A stretch of DNA of 64,000 bases from Antedon mediterranea (GCF_964355755.1 NC_092670.1:28199795-28263794), one strand, 5' to 3'. Positions 33,701 through 47,610 are shown, counted from the stretch's first letter. Notes: generated from the sequence alone by a model not told the origin. Numbers and translations are program-made.

Positions 33701-36700
33701 AACGTCTCCAAATGCGATTTGAAGATTTTCTAAGCACTTTGGTGTTTTTATGTTTACAAGTTTTTTCGAAAATCACAAAATGGTCTAAAACGTCTCCAAA
33801 TGCGATTTGAAGCTATTCTGTACACTTTGCTGTTTTGTGTGAATAATTTTGTCAAAATGCTCAAAATGGTCAAAAACGTTTTTAAATACTATATTAAGCT
33901 ATTTTGTGTTCTTTGATGTTTTTGTGTGAAAAGTTTTATCGAAATGCTCAAAATGGTCTAAAACGGTTTCTAATGAAATGATTTTAAGAACTTTGATGTT
34001 TTTATGTTAACAACTTTTTTAGAAAATCACAAAATGGTCTAAAACGTCTCCAAATGCGATTTGAAGCAATTCTAAGCACTTTGGTGTTTTTATGTTAACA
34101 AGTTTTTTCGAAAATCACAAAATGGTATAAAACCTCTCCAAATGCGATTTTAAGGTATTCTAAGCACTTTGGTGTTTTTATGTTAACAAGTTTTTTCGAA
34201 AATCACAAAATGGTCTAAAACGTCTACAAATGCGATTTGAAGCTATTCTAAGGACTTTGGTGTTTTTATGTTAACAAGTTTTTTCGAAAATCACAAAATG
34301 GTCTAAAACGTCTCCAAATGCGATTTGAAGCTATTCTGTACACTTTGCTGTTTTTTGTGAATAATTTTTGTCGAAATGCTCAAAATGGTCAAAAACGTTT
34401 TTAAAAACGATATTAAGCTATTTTGTGCTCTTTGATGTTTTTGTGTGAAAAGTTTTATCGAAATGCTCAAAATGGTCTAAAACGGTTTCTAATGTGATTT
34501 TAAGCACTTTGATGTTTTTATGTTAACGAGTTTTTTCGAAAATCACAAAATGGTCTAAAATGTCTCCAAATGCGATTTCAAGCTATTCTTAGCACTTTGG
34601 TGTTTTTATGTTAACAACTTTTTTAGAAAATTACAAAATGGTCTAAAACGTCTCCAAATGCGATTTGAAGCAATTCTAAGCACTTTGGTGTTTTTTATGT
34701 TAACAATTTTTTCGAAAATCACAAAATGGTCTAAAACGTCTCCAAAATGCGATTTGAAGCTATTCTAAGGACTTTGGTGTTTTTATGTTAACAAGTTTTT
34801 TCGAAAATCACAAAATGGTATAAAACGTCTCCAAATGCGATTTTAAGGTATTTTAAGCACTTTGATGTTTTTATGTTAACGAGTTTTTTCGAAAATCACA
34901 AAATGGTCTAAAACGTCTCCAAATGCGATTTGAAGCTATTCTAAGCACTTTGGTGTTTTTATGTTAACAAGTTTTTTCGAAAATCACAAAATGGTATAAA
35001 ACGTCTCCAAATGCGATTTTAAGCTATTCTAAGCACTTTTGTGTTTTTATGTTAACAAGTTTTTTCGAAAATCACAAAATGGTCTAAAATGTCTCAAAAT
35101 GCGATTTGAAGCTATTCTGTACACTTTGATGTTTTTATGTTAACAAGTTTTTCGAAAGTCACAAAATGGTCTAAAACGTCTCCAAATGCGATTTGAAGCT
35201 ATTTTAAGCACTTTGGTGTTTTTGTGGAACCAAGTTTTTTCGAAAATCACAAAAGGGTCTATAATGTCTCAAAAAGCGATTTGAAGCTATTCTGTACACT
35301 TTGATGTTTTTATGTTAACAAGTTTTTTCGAAAATCACAAAATGGTCTAAAACGTCTCCAAATGCGATTTGAAGCTATTCTGTACACTTTGCTGTTTAGT
35401 GTGAATAATTTTTGTCAAAATGCTCAAAATGGTCAAAAACGTTTTTAAATACTATATTAAGCTATTTTGTGCTCTTTGATGTTTTTATGTTAACAAGTTT
35501 TTTCGAAAATCACAAAATGGTCTAAAACGTCTCCAAATGCGATTTGAAGCTATTCTAAGCACTTTGGTGTTTTTATGTTAACAAGTTTTTTCGAAAATCA
35601 CAAAATGGTCTAAAACGTCTTCAAATGCGATTTGAAGCTATTCTGTACACTTTGATGTTTTGTGTGAAAAGGTTTTATCGAAATGCTCAAAATGGTCTAA
35701 AACGGTTTCTAATGTGATTTTAAGCACTTTGATGTTTTTATGTTAACAACTTTTTTAGAAAATCACAAAATGGTCTAAAACGTCTCCAAATGCGATTTGA
35801 AGCAATTATAAGCACTTTGGTGTTTTTATGGTAACGAGTTATTTCGAAAATCACAAAATGGTCTAAAACGTCTCCAAATGCGATTTTAAGAAATTCTAAG
35901 CACTTTGGTGTTTTTATGTTAACAAGTTTTTTCGAAAATCACAAAATGGTCTAAAACGTCTCCAAATGCGATTTGAAGCTATTTTAAGCACTTTGGTGTT
36001 TTTGTGTAACCAAGTTTTTTCGAAAATCACAAAATGGTCTAAAACGTCTCCAAATTCGATTTGAAGCTATTCTGTACACTTTGCTGTTTTGTGTGAATAA
36101 TTTTTGTCGAAATGCTCAAAATTGTCAAAAACGTTTTAAATACGATATTAAGCTATTTTGTGCTCTTTGATGTTTTTGTGTGAAAAGTTTTATCGAAATG
36201 CTCAAAATGGTCTAAAACGGTTTCTAATGTGATTTTAAGCACTTTGGTGTTTTTATGTTAACAAGTTTTTTCGAAAATCACAAAATGGTCTAAAACGTCT
36301 CCAAATGTGATTTGAAGCTATTCTAAACACTTTGGTGTTTTTATGTTAACAAGTTTTTTCGAAAATCACAAATTGGTCTAAAACGTCTCCAAATACGATT
36401 TGAAGCTATTTTAAGCACTTTGGTGTTTTTGTGTAACCAAATTTTTTCGAAAATCACAAAAGGGTCTAAAATGTCTCAAAATGCGATTTGAAGCTATTCT
36501 GTACACTTTGATGTTTTTATGTTAACAAGTTTTTTCGAAAGTCACAAAATGGTCTAAAACGTCTCCAAAATGCGATTTGAAGCTATTCTAAGCACTTTGG
36601 TGTTTTTATGTTAACAAGTTTTTTCGAAAATCACAAAATGGTATAAAACGTCTCCAAATGCGATTTTAAGGTATTTTAAGCACTTTGATGTTTTTATGTT

Positions 36701-39700
36701 AACGAGTTTTTTCGAAAATCACAAAATGGTCTAAAACGTCTCCAAATGCGATTTGAAGCAATTATAAGCACTTTGGTGTTTTTATGGTAACGAGTTATTT
36801 CGAAAATCACAAAATGGTCTAAAATGTCTCCAAATGCGATTTCAAGCTATTCTTAGCACTTTGGTGTTTTTATGTTAACAAGTTTTTTCGAAAATCACAA
36901 AAGGGTCTAAAACGTCTCCAAATGCGATTTGAAGCTATTCTAAGCAATTTGGTGTTTTTGTGTAACCAAGTTTTTTCGAAAATCACAAAAGGGTCTAAAA
37001 TGTCTCAAAATGCGATTTGAAGCTATTCTGTACACTTTGATGTTTTTATGTTAACAAGTTTTTTCGAAAGTCACAAAATGGTCTAAAACGTCTCCAAATG
37101 CGATTTGAAGCTATTCTAAGCACTTTGGTGTTTTTATGTTAAGAAGTTTTTTCGAAAATCACAAAATGGTCTAAAACGTCTCCAAATGGGATTTGAAGCT
37201 ATTTTAAGCACTTTGGTGTTTTTGTGGAACCAAATTTTTTCGAAATTCACAAAAGGGTCTATAATGTCTCAAAAAGCGATTTGAAGCTATTCTGTACACT
37301 TTGATGTTTTTATGTTAACAAGTTTTTTCGAAAATCACAAAATGCTCTAAAACGTCTCCAAATGCGATTTGAAGCTATTCTAAGCACTTTGGTGTTTTTA
37401 TGTTAACAAGTTTTTTCGAAAATCACAAAATGGTATAAAACGTCTCCAAATGCGATTTTAAGGTATTCTAAGCACTTTGGTGTTTTTATGTTAACAAGTT
37501 TTTTCGAAAATCACAAAATGGTCTAAAACGTCTCCAAATGCGATTTGAAGCTATTCTGTACACTTTGCTGTTTTGTGTGAATAATTTTTGTTAAAATGCT
37601 CAAAATGGTCAAAAACGTTTTTAAATACTATATTAAGCTATTTTGTGTTCTTTGATGTTTTTGTGTGAAAAGTTTTATCGAAATGCTCAAAATGGTCTAA
37701 AACGGTTTCTAATGTGATTTTAAGCACTTTGGTGTTTTTATGTTAACAAGTTTTTTTCAAAAATCACAAAATGGTCTAAAACGTCTACAAATGTGATTTG
37801 AAGCTATTCTAAACACTTTGGTGTTTTTATGTTAACAAGTTTTTTCGAAAATCACAAATTGGTCTAAAACGTCTCCAAATGCGATTTGAAGCTATTTTAA
37901 GCACTTTGGTGTTTTTGTGTAACCAAGTTTTTTCGAAAATCACAAAAGGGTCTAAAATGTCTCAAAATGCGATTTGAAGCTATTCTGTACACTTTGATGT
38001 TTTTATGTTAACACGTTTTTTCGAAAATCACAAAATGGTCTAAAACGTCTCCAAATGCGATTTGAAGCTATTCTAAGCACTTTGGTGTTTTTATGGTAAT
38101 TTATTTTGAAAATCACAAAATGGTCTAAAATGTCTCCAAATGCGATTTGAAGCTTTTCTAAGCACTTTGGTGTTTTTATGTTTACAAGTTTTTTCGAAAA
38201 TCACAAAATGGTCTAAAACGGCTCCAAATGCGATTTGAAGCTATTCTAAGCACTTTGGTGTTTTTATGGTAATTTATTTCGAAAATCACAAAATGGTCTA
38301 AAATGTCTCCAAATGCGATTTGAAGCTTTTCTAAGCACTTTGGTGTTTTTATGTTTACAAGTTTTTTCGAAAATCACAAAATGGTCTAAAACGGCTCCAA
38401 ATACGATTTGAAGCTATTCTAAGCACTTTGGTGTTTTTATGTTAACAAGTTTTTTCGAAAATCACAAAATGGTCTAAAACGTCTCCAAATGTGATTTGAA
38501 GCTATTCTAAGCACTTTGGTGTTTTTATGTTAACAAGTTTTTTCGAAAATCACAAAATGGTCTAAAACGTCTTCAAATGCGATTTGAAGCTATTCTAAGC
38601 AATTTTGTGTTTTTATGTGAACAAGTTTTTTCGAAAATCACAAAATGGTCTAAAACGTCTCCAAATGCGATTTGAAGCTATTCTAAGCACTTTTGTGTTT
38701 TTATGTTAACAAGTTTTTTCGAAAATCACAAAATGGTCTAAAATGTCTCCAAATGCGATTTGAAGCTTTTCTAAGCACTTTGGTGTTTTTATGTTTACAA
38801 GTTTTTTTGAAAATCAAAAAATGTCTATAATGTCTCAAAATGCGATTTGAAGCTATTCTGTACACTTTGATGTTTTTATGTTAACAAGTTTTTCGAAAAT
38901 CACAAAATGGTCTAAAACGTCTCCAAATGCGATTTGAAGCTATTCTGTACACTTTGCTGTTTTGTGTGAATAATTTTTGTCAAAATGCTCAAAATGGTCA
39001 AAAACGTTTTTAAATACTATTTTGTGTTCTTTGATGTTTTTGTGTGAAAAGTTTTATCGAAATACTCAAAATGGTCTAAAACGGTTTCTAATGTGATTTT
39101 AAGAACTTTGATGTTTTTATGTTAACAACTTTTTTAGAAAATCACAAAATGGTCTAAAACGTCTCCAAATGCGATTTGAAGCAATTCTAAGCACTTTGGT
39201 GTTTTTATGTTAACAAGTTTTTTCGAAAATCACAAAATGGTCTAAAACGTCTCCAAATGCGATTTGAAGCTATTCTAAGCCCTTTGGTGTTTTTATGTTA
39301 ACAAGTTTTTTCGAAAATCACAAAATGGTCTAAAACGTCTCCAAATGCGATTTGAAGCTATTCTAAGCACTTTGGTGTTTTTATGTTAACAAGTTTTTTC
39401 GAAAATCACAAAATGGTATAAAACGTTTCCAAATGCGATTTTAAGCTATTCTAAGCAATTTGGTGTTTTTATGTTAACAAGTTTTTTCGAAAATCACAAA
39501 ATGGTCGAAAATGTCACAAAATGCGATTTGAAGCTATTCTAAGCACTTTGGTGTTTTTATGTTAACAAGTTTTTTTGAAAATCACAAAATGGTCTAAAAT
39601 GTCTCAAAATGCGATTTGAAGCTATTCTGTACACTTTGCTGTTTTGTGTGAATAATTTTTTTCGAAAATCACAAAATGGTGTTAAACGTCTCCAAATGTG

Positions 39701-41393
39701 ATTTGAAGCTATTCTAAGCACTTTGGTGTTTTTATGTTAACAAGTTTTTTCGAAAATCACAAAATGGTCTAAAACGTCTCCAAATGCGATTTGAAGCTAT
39801 TCTGTACACTTTGCTGTTTTGTGTGAATAATTTTGTCGAAATGCTCAAAATGGTCAAAAACGTTTTTAAATACGATATTAAGCTATTTTGTGCTCTTTGA
39901 TGTTTTTGTGTGAAAAGTTTTATCGAAATGCTCAAAATGGTCTAAAACGGTTTCTAATGTGATTTTAAGCACTTTGGTGTTTTTATGTTAACAAGTTTTT
40001 TCGAAAATCACAAAATGGTCTAAAACGTCTCCAAATGTGATTTGAAGCTATTCTAAGCACTTTGGTGTTTTTATGTTAACAAGTTTTTTCGAAAATCACA
40101 AAATGGTGTAAAACGTCTTCAAATGCGATTTGAAGCTATTCTAAGCAATTATGTGTTTTTATGTGAACAAGTTTTTTCGAAAATCACAAAATGGTCTAAA
40201 ACGTCTCCAAATGCGATTTGAAGCTATTCTAAGCACTTTTGTGTTTTTATGTTAACAAGTTTTTTCGAAAATCACAAAATGGTCTAAAATGTCTCCAAAT
40301 GCGATTTGAAGCTTTTCTAAGCACTTTGGTGTTTTTATGTTTACAAGTTTTTCGAAAATCACAAAATGTCTATAATGTCTCAAAATGCGATTTGAAGCTA
40401 TTCTGTACACTTTGATGTTTTTATGTTAACAAGTTTTTCGAAAATCACAAAATGGTCTAAAACGTCTCCAAATGCGATTTGAAGCTATTCTGTACACTTT
40501 GCTGTTTTGTGTGAATAATTTTTGTCAAAATGCTCAAAATGGTCAAAAACGTTTTTTAAATACTATTTTGTGTTCTTTGATGTTTTTGTGTGAAAAGTTT
40601 TATCGAAATACTCAAAATGGTCTAAAACGGTTTCTAATGTGATTTTAAGAACTTTGATGTTTTTATGTTAACAACTTTTTTAGAAAATCACAAAATGGTC
40701 TAAAACGTCTCCAAATGCGATTTGAAGCAATTCTAAGCACTTTGGTGTTTTTATGTTAACAAGTTTTTTCGAAAATCACAAAATGGTCTAAAACGTCTCC
40801 AAATGCGATTTGAAGCTATTCTGTACACTTTGCTGTTTTGTGTGAATAATTTTTGTCGAAATGCTCAAAATGGTCAAAAACGTTTTTAAATACGATATTA
40901 AGCTATTTTGTGCTCTTTGATGTTTTTGTGTGAAAAGTTTTATCGAAATGCTCAAAATGGTCTAAAACGGTTTCTAATGTGATTTTAAGCACTTTGGTGT
41001 TTTTATGTTAACAAGTTTTTTCGAAAATCACAAAATGGTCTAAAACGTCTCCAAATGTGATTTGAAGCTATTCTAAACACTTTGGTGTTTTTATGTTAAC
41101 AAGTTTTTTCGAAAATCACAAATTGGTCTAAAACGTCTCCAAATGCGATTTGAAGCTATTTTAAGCACTTTGGTGTTTTTGTGTAACCAAGTTTTTTCGA
41201 AAATCACAAAAGGGTCTAAAATGTCTCAAAATGCGATTTGAAGCTATTCTGTACACTTTGATGTTTTTATGTTAACAAGTTTTTTCGAAAGTCACAAAAT
41301 GGTCTAAAACGTCTCCAAATGCGATTTGAAGCTATTCTAAGCACTTTGGTGTTTTTATGTTAACAAGTTTTTTCGAAAATCACAAAATGGTGT
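30758..41393. repeat. Satellite array II
   Basis: About 10.6 kb of the same 88 bp family, roughly 120 monomers. The first 540 bp continue unit 1 of the large duplication. From about 31,305 the monomer order follows array I from about 10,600. It lacks one 88 bp monomer present at about 16,440-16,528. It also has only two shortened versions of the 1,900 bp units (starts 38476, 40022 and end 41042, so 1,546 and 1,020 bp). It ends at the GTGT duplication of gypsy copy 2. Confidence 0.96.
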
Positions 41394-41831
41394 TGTAGCA
41401 GACCTACCACATAGCTTTTAAACAATTCAACATTTACTTTTAATTTGATTATTTATACATCCTCTATATATCTCTTTATTTAACCTCACATTGACAGGTT
41501 ACCTTCCTGTTACCTTCACTTTTCTAGCTAATGGATTTTAAGAATGTTAATGACTCTAACAGAAAACCACATTAATTCTCTTAATCCTAATTGGTCAGAT
41601 GAGATGGGCCAAGCCCAATATTACCATGCACTGACCACATTATTAACACACTCTTTTCTCAACCAGCATCTTAGCTACACCGTTTATTGCTCTGTCTTAT
41701 CAAATATTGTATATTGTATATTTTATCTATTTATTGAGAATCCTCACTTGATTCACTTGGAATAAATTGCATAGTTTACTGTATACATTTAGTAGTTGTT
41801 TTGTTTTACCGTTGCGCCGACAATTACTAAA
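41394..41831 (+). repeat. 5' LTR of gypsy copy 2
   Basis: 438 bp with the TTTAA segment that copy 1's 5' LTR lacks. By eye identical to the 3' LTR at 44099-44536. Confidence 0.92.
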
Positions 41832-41832
41832 G

Positions 41833-41845
41833 TGGTGACCCCGAC
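41833..41845 (+). promoter_or_regulatory. Primer-binding site, tRNA-Trp type (gypsy copy 2)
   Basis: TGGTGACCCCGAC, as in copy 1. Degraded echoes of this region follow, with CTAAAG starting at 41861 and 41918. Confidence 0.75.
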
Positions 41846-41957
41846 TAAGGAAGCATGGAACTAAAGTGGTGACACTCGACTAAAGAAGCATGGAACTGAG
41901 AGTGTCATTCATCCATACTAAAGTGGTGTTCCTCAACTTTCTTATACCGTCGTTTAA

Positions 41958-42365
41958 ATGGAAGGACAACAGCAACAACGACAGCTACCGCAACCTCCAG
42001 CACAACCCCAGCACCAGGAACAACCTGTGGTGCCCGCTTCTGACGCAGCAACCGTCAACAGGCCAATTTCTTCTCTAGCATTGAAACTGCTTCCATACTG
42101 GCCCAATGATACGATATTGTGGTTCACCCAAGTCGAAGCACAGTTCACAATGCGTGGGATCACAGCAGATGCTACTAAATATGCTTACTTAGTAGAATCA
42201 TCGCAACCTGAAATTGCGCAGGGAGTTCGGGATCTATTTCTCACCCCGCCTACTGATAACAGGTATGTGAACTTCAAAGATACTTTAATACGTCGGACAA
42301 CTGCTTCCGACCAACAGCGCCTCCGCCAACTCTTCTCACCCATCCGCAGCCAGATGCACCTTTAA
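41958..42365 (+). CDS. gag: Truncated Gag N-terminal region (gypsy copy 2)
   Basis: Same 135-residue product as in copy 1: Gln/Pro-rich start, the W-P-x-D…WF-x-Q-x-E motif at residues 48-61, and loss of similarity after about residue 127 at the internal deletion. The zinc knuckle and capsid C-terminus are absent. Confidence 0.8.
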   Translation: MEGQQQQRQLPQPPAQPQHQEQPVVPASDAATVNRPISSLALKLLPYWPNDTILWFTQVEAQFTMRGITADATKYAYLVESSQPEIAQGVRDLFLTPPTDNRYVNFKDTLIRRTTASDQQRLRQLFSPIRSQMHL

Positions 42366-42455
42366 GTATCATGGTTTCGGATGTGGCCATAGGGGGTATA
42401 CTACAACAAACGCATTGACAACAATTGTCAACCTATTTCATTTTTCTCACAGAAG
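42350..42455 (+). pseudogene. pol: RNase H N-terminal remnant, frameshifted (gypsy copy 2)
   Basis: Same broken start of RNase H as in copy 1, with the in-frame TGA at 42416-42418, the frame change, and the missing first catalytic aspartate. Confidence 0.75.
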
Positions 42456-44075
42456 TTGAAACCAGCGCAGACGCGATACAGCACATTTGGTCGTGAACTT
42501 TTGGCGGCATACCTTTCAGTTAAACATTTTCGTCATTCACTTGAAGGACGCTTATTTCATATTTTTACTGACCATAAGCCACTTATGTATGCTTTACTCG
42601 CCAAACCAAATCGTCACTCGCCACGCGAAATCCGTCATCTCGATTTCATATCTCAATTCACAACGGACATACGCCATGTGAGTGGAAAAGCTAATGCAGC
42701 AGCTGATGCATTGTCGCGAATCGAACTTAATACTTTCAGTCACAACACAACTAACATTGTTGATTTTAGTCTTATTGCTGCTGCACAAAAGAATGACGAT
42801 GAATTGCACAAGCTACTTGAATCACCGTCTTCACTACAATTTCAAAACTTTCCAATTCCAACTTCTGACTCTACAATTCTTTGTGATATTTCCAAAGGCA
42901 ATCCACGTCCATATATCCCACAAGAATTCAGACGCATAATATTTGACACTCTACATTCGCTATCACATCCTGGTATACGAGCAACACAACGTTTAATTAC
43001 TGACCGTTTCGTATGGCCAGCAATCAATCATGATGTACGACGATGGTCTCAAACATGCATTCAATGTCAACGTTCCAAAGTACACCGGCACACCGTTTCG
43101 CCACTCTCTACTTTTTCTACACCTGACGCCCGTTTTGACCATGTACATATAGATATTGTTGGACCTCTCCCTCCGTCAAATGGTTTTTCTTATTTACTCA
43201 CTTTTATCGATCGTTTTACTCGATGGCCCGAAGCCGTACCTATTCCGGATATCACAGCCGATACTGTCGCACACGCATTTGTCAATCGATGGATCGCTTC
43301 ATTCGGAATACCTTCAACCATTACAACAGATCGAGGAAGACAATTTGAATCTGCATTATTTCATTCACTCGCCAACTTACTAGGAACTAAGCACATTCAT
43401 ACAACTGCATACCATCCTATTGCGAACGGACTTGTAGAACGTTTTCATCGACATTTGAAGGGTTCTCTCAAAGCACATAATGATCACACTAAATGGACAG
43501 AACATTTACCTATAGTACTTTTAGACATTCGTACAGCCCTTAAGGCTGATCTAGGTCATAGTGCTGCTGAACTTGTTTATGGCACTACTTTAAGATTACC
43601 TGGACAATTCTTTAATTCAAACTCTGAACATTGTGATTATTCTAATTATATTGATAGATTGCGTGATAATATGAGTAAACTACGTCCCACACCTACCCGC
43701 ACCAACTCTAACCGTAAATCCTATATCAATCAAGAAATATTTAATTGTACCCATGTTTTTGTGCGAAGGGACTCTGTTCGAAAACCCTTACAACGTCCAT
43801 ATGATGGTCCATTTAAGGTATTAAGTCGAACAGACAAACACTTTGTTCTCGATCTAAATGGTCGACAGGACACAGTCAGTATTGATCGCCTAAAGGTAGC
43901 TCATTTGGATACTGATATATTTAAAAGCCAAGAGCAAACCCTCACTCCCAAGCTACAAGCATCACCCCTAGTCAAACCAACCAACCCGTCACCCATTTTG
44001 GCAACCCCTCCCCGTACTACTCGTTCTGGTAGACATGTTCATTTCCCTCAACGTTTTGTCTCGTTCTATCATTAA
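42456..44075 (+). CDS. pol: Pol fragment: RNase H C-terminal part plus complete integrase (gypsy copy 2)
   Basis: The 539-residue translation is identical to copy 1: RNase H residues E14, D39 and D84; zinc-binding H167, H171, C201 and C204; core D233, D292 and E328; then a GPY/F module. One synonymous difference lies at residue 323 (GCG here, GCA in copy 1). No reverse transcriptase precedes it. Confidence 0.92.
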   Translation: MKPAQTRYSTFGRELLAAYLSVKHFRHSLEGRLFHIFTDHKPLMYALLAKPNRHSPREIRHLDFISQFTTDIRHVSGKANAAADALSRIELNTFSHNTTNIVDFSLIAAAQKNDDELHKLLESPSSLQFQNFPIPTSDSTILCDISKGNPRPYIPQEFRRIIFDTLHSLSHPGIRATQRLITDRFVWPAINHDVRRWSQTCIQCQRSKVHRHTVSPLSTFSTPDARFDHVHIDIVGPLPPSNGFSYLLTFIDRFTRWPEAVPIPDITADTVAHAFVNRWIASFGIPSTITTDRGRQFESALFHSLANLLGTKHIHTTAYHPIANGLVERFHRHLKGSLKAHNDHTKWTEHLPIVLLDIRTALKADLGHSAAELVYGTTLRLPGQFFNSNSEHCDYSNYIDRLRDNMSKLRPTPTRTNSNRKSYINQEIFNCTHVFVRRDSVRKPLQRPYDGPFKVLSRTDKHFVLDLNGRQDTVSIDRLKVAHLDTDIFKSQEQTLTPKLQASPLVKPTNPSPILATPPRTTRSGRHVHFPQRFVSFYH

Positions 44076-44085
44076 TTCTTTCACT

Positions 44086-44098
44086 GGAAGGGGGCTCC
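44086..44098 (+). promoter_or_regulatory. Polypurine tract of gypsy copy 2
   Basis: GGAAGGGGG then CTCC abutting the 3' LTR, as in copy 1. Confidence 0.7.
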
Positions 44099-44536
44099 TG
44101 TAGCAGACCTACCACATAGCTTTTAAACAATTCAACATTTACTTTTAATTTGATTATTTATACATCCTCTATATATCTCTTTATTTAACCTCACATTGAC
44201 AGGTTACCTTCCTGTTACCTTCACTTTTCTAGCTAATGGATTTTAAGAATGTTAATGACTCTAACAGAAAACCACATTAATTCTCTTAATCCTAATTGGT
44301 CAGATGAGATGGGCCAAGCCCAATATTACCATGCACTGACCACATTATTAACACACTCTTTTCTCAACCAGCATCTTAGCTACACCGTTTATTGCTCTGT
44401 CTTATCAAATATTGTATATTGTATATTTTATCTATTTATTGAGAATCCTCACTTGATTCACTTGGAATAAATTGCATAGTTTACTGTATACATTTAGTAG
44501 TTGTTTTGTTTTACCGTTGCGCCGACAATTACTAAA
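44099..44536 (+). repeat. 3' LTR of gypsy copy 2
   Basis: 438 bp; AATAAA at 44466-44471; followed by the GTGT target duplication. Confidence 0.92.
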
Positions 44537-44879
44537 GTGTAAAACGTCTCCAAATGCGATTTGAAGCTATTCTAAGCACTTTGGTGTTTTTATGTAAACA
44601 AGTTTTTTCGAAAATCACAAAATGGTGTAAAACGTCTCCAAATGCGATTTGAAGCTATTCTAAGCAATTTGGTGTTTTTATGTTAACAATTTTTTTCGAA
44701 AATCACAAATTGGTCTAAAACGTCTCCAAATGCGATTTGAAGCTATTTTAAGCACTTTGGTGTTTTTGTGTTAACAACTTTTTTAGAAAATCACAAAATG
44801 GTCTAAAACGTCTCCAAATGCGATTTGAAGCAATTCTAAGCACTTTGGTGTTTTTATGGTAACGAGTTTTTTTGAATAT
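44537..44879. repeat. Satellite spacer between the two retroelements (copy 2)
   Basis: Same four-monomer spacer as 27051-27393, ending in the ATAT duplication of element 2 (44876-44879). Confidence 0.95.
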
Positions 44880-45490
44880 TGTAATGTAACGATATACTTT
44901 TATATTTAAGAAATCGACCTTTGTACCGGAATTCAAATAGGTTCACAAATTTGACCCAGAAAGTCCAGAGGAGAGTTTGTCCAGATGTTTTAATGACCAT
45001 TTAGTTTATAATAGAATCCCTAAAGAAAACACTTAGCTTAACTTTGTGACTTTTCCCATCGTTAAACCAGGAGTGACTGACACTATTTAAGTACAGATTT
45101 GACAGTGTCATCCATCACAGAAATACCTTATTATACCGTTAATCACTCCCACTTAAACACCCCTGGATCAACTTAGGACCAATCGTTACCCTCACAGATG
45201 ATGTAATGACATTATGCAAATGAACTGAGCCAATATACTCCTAAGTTTCAGAAGGGCCAAGACACACCTTACAGCCATTTCACGGAGCACACACCTCACA
45301 GCCACTTCTTCAGAAGCAGACCTACACACACTTCACACCTCACTGACAGCATCATTGATTGTCCGTTCCTTATCTATACTTATAGTTGTATATTGTACTG
45401 AAGTATTATACTGAATAAATAATATATGTGTTACGACAGGCAAGCGAGTCAGAGTCTTCATTAGTACCTCAACAGCAACATTATATTACA
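44880..45490 (+). repeat. 5' LTR of element 2, copy 2
   Basis: 611 bp, by eye the same as the 5' LTR of copy 1. Confidence 0.92.
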
Positions 45491-46277
45491 TGGTGGAAGA
45501 CCCAAATTTCATAAGGAACGGAGTGAGAAAACAAGAAATAAACACTTAACAAGACAACAAGACGAAGACAAAGACAAAAATAACCATATTTGTTTGAAAG
45601 GAGAGAAATTTACTTTGACTCAAAAGACAAGCTGAAATTATATTTGAATGAGATCGAGACAAGCAGAAATTTTATCAAATTATTACCATTGGATGAAGAC
45701 AAAGAAGATAATCGAGGAAGACACAAAAGACAAGCTGAAATTATATTTGAATGAAATCGAGACAAGCAGAAATTTTATGAAATTATAACCATTGGATAAA
45801 GACAAAGAAGATAATCGAGGAAGACCCAAGAAGAATCAAAACAGAAGCAAGCGGACAAGAACTGTTTCGTTTAGAGACTTTCAACTTCACGCCGTTTTTT
45901 TTCGATCGTTTTTTTAACATTTACTTTTTTGAACATTGATGAACACCTTTCGCATTTTTTTGAATTCGTTGTTTGAAAATTTGAACATTGATGAGCACTT
46001 TAACATTTCTTTAATTCGTTGTTTGAACATTTAGACATTTTTGAACACTTTTTGCATTCCTTTAATTCATTTTTAATTGGATCCGAAGCATTTGGGGTAA
46101 GTCAAAGCCATTTTGATTTTTGATTTGTAACCTTGATTGAAAAGTGAGAGTTTACATATATATACACTAAAATTGTTTTTTAAATTGTTAAAATAATTGT
46201 TGAATAAACCCGCCGATAATAATAATGAGAAAATTAAGAACACCGTTAACGTAGTAAATGACGAAAACAATGTTTAA

Positions 46278-46730
46278 TTTATCGACGAACATGATAGGAC
46301 ACCAACCCAATTGCAATCAGATACCCTTACACATCCAACTAAAGTAGAACCCCTTAACTTGCAACCTTACATTGACTGTGTAGAGAATAACATGGGATTA
46401 GCAGCCCCATTCCAAATGAAAGAAGAACAAATTAAGGAACAAACTAATCTAATTATGACAGCACCTAATGATTCAAATATGACATTAAACCGAGGTAGAT
46501 TTAAAGCAGGACATTTCCAAGTTTTAGTTTCGTATTCTAAACCGACTTCAGCCAAACGCAACACCGATAAAACAAAACACGAATCTAATGATCGCAAATT
46601 TTGGTGGAATATTGACAGATATAACGATACAGAGAAATTGATTAAAGAGATCATTAATGATAAACAGATACCGATAAGTGGATCGCCAAAACGATTCATA
46701 AAACGTTTGTATAATGCAACAAGTTACTGA
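46278..46730 (+). CDS. Unrecognised reading frame in element 2, copy 2
   Basis: Same hydrophilic, Asn/Lys-rich frame as in copy 1, ending at TGA, with the same in-frame TAA just upstream at 46275-46277 and the same first ATG about 114 bp into the open stretch. No family recognised. Confidence 0.4.
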   Translation, partial: FIDEHDRTPTQLQSDTLTHPTKVEPLNLQPYIDCVENNMGLAAPFQMKEEQIKEQTNLIMTAPNDSNMTLNRGRFKAGHFQVLVSYSKPTSAKRNTDKTKHESNDRKFWWNIDRYNDTEKLIKEIINDKQIPISGSPKRFIKRLYNATSY

Positions 46731-47610
46731 TTTAATTTTTTTTGCAAGGAATTTTTTTTAATTACGACATTTGCTAAATGATAGCATAGTCTACGTATTT
46801 TTGATGAGATTTGTTTAATAATGATGTGATTTCAGTTAAAAGAGAATTGAATTTATGTTTAAGTATTGATTTTGTAACGAGTTTTTTGATAAAGATTAAT
46901 TTTGAATTTTGATGATCGATATATTGAGATATTGAAAAGCCCGACAATCATTTTGTAACAAATATTTTGTTTAACCTTTGAGTCGTTAATCTCAAGCATT
47001 AATTAATTGATATACAATAACAGGAGATTTTCTTAGTACTTTTAATTGTAAATTTTTTGACATTGAGTACAAAAGTCGAATTTGTCGACCGATTGAAATC
47101 GTAATTACCTGTAAATATAAATGCTTAAATCGATAAAGTTGTGACGATAATGATATATTGTGGATAAGTTTGTGTCAACGGGACACACACATTTGTTTCT
47201 TTTAAAGTTTTAAGTGATTGAGTTTGATATTTTGATTTAGGCTAATCAGCCACAGTTTCTTGAATTTTATGTTTTGATTTGATTGATTTATGTTTGAAGA
47301 CCATTAGAACGCGATGAGTTGTCGCACGATTTGATGTATGTTCAATGTAACATACTATTTTTAAGTTTTGTATTTTTATTTTCAACTGATTTATGTTTGA
47401 TTTACGCGAATTTTATACCAAATTCATTTTTAATTTCATTTTTTTTAAGAGAGAGAAGAGAGAGAGTGAAAGTGATAAGGTTACACTTCAGAGTCAATGG
47501 TTTTGGCTAACTCAATTTTGCTTATATGTATAATAATGTTTTTTTCTTTTATATAACTTTAATTTTGCATGCCACTATTATAACCATTTTTATATTTTAA
47601 ATAGATTTTT
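46731..47610. other. AT-rich internal region of element 2 (copy 2) without a supported gene
   Basis: Same T-rich, gene-free DNA as 29245-30124, with the GA-rich microsatellite near 47448. Confidence 0.7.

Larger units (their letters stand above)
41394..44536 (+). mobile_element. Ty3/gypsy LTR retrotransposon, internally deleted, copy 2
   Basis: 3,143 bp, collinear with copy 1 at an offset of 17,486 bp (17,481 before the 5 bp LTR indel). Same GTGT duplication (41390-41393 and 44537-44540), same gag-to-RNase H deletion, same frameshift. By eye it differs from copy 1 at the 5 bp indel and one base of the 5' LTR, four bases in the leader, and one synonymous base in integrase. It arose by duplication of the region, not by a second insertion. 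Confidence 0.93.
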
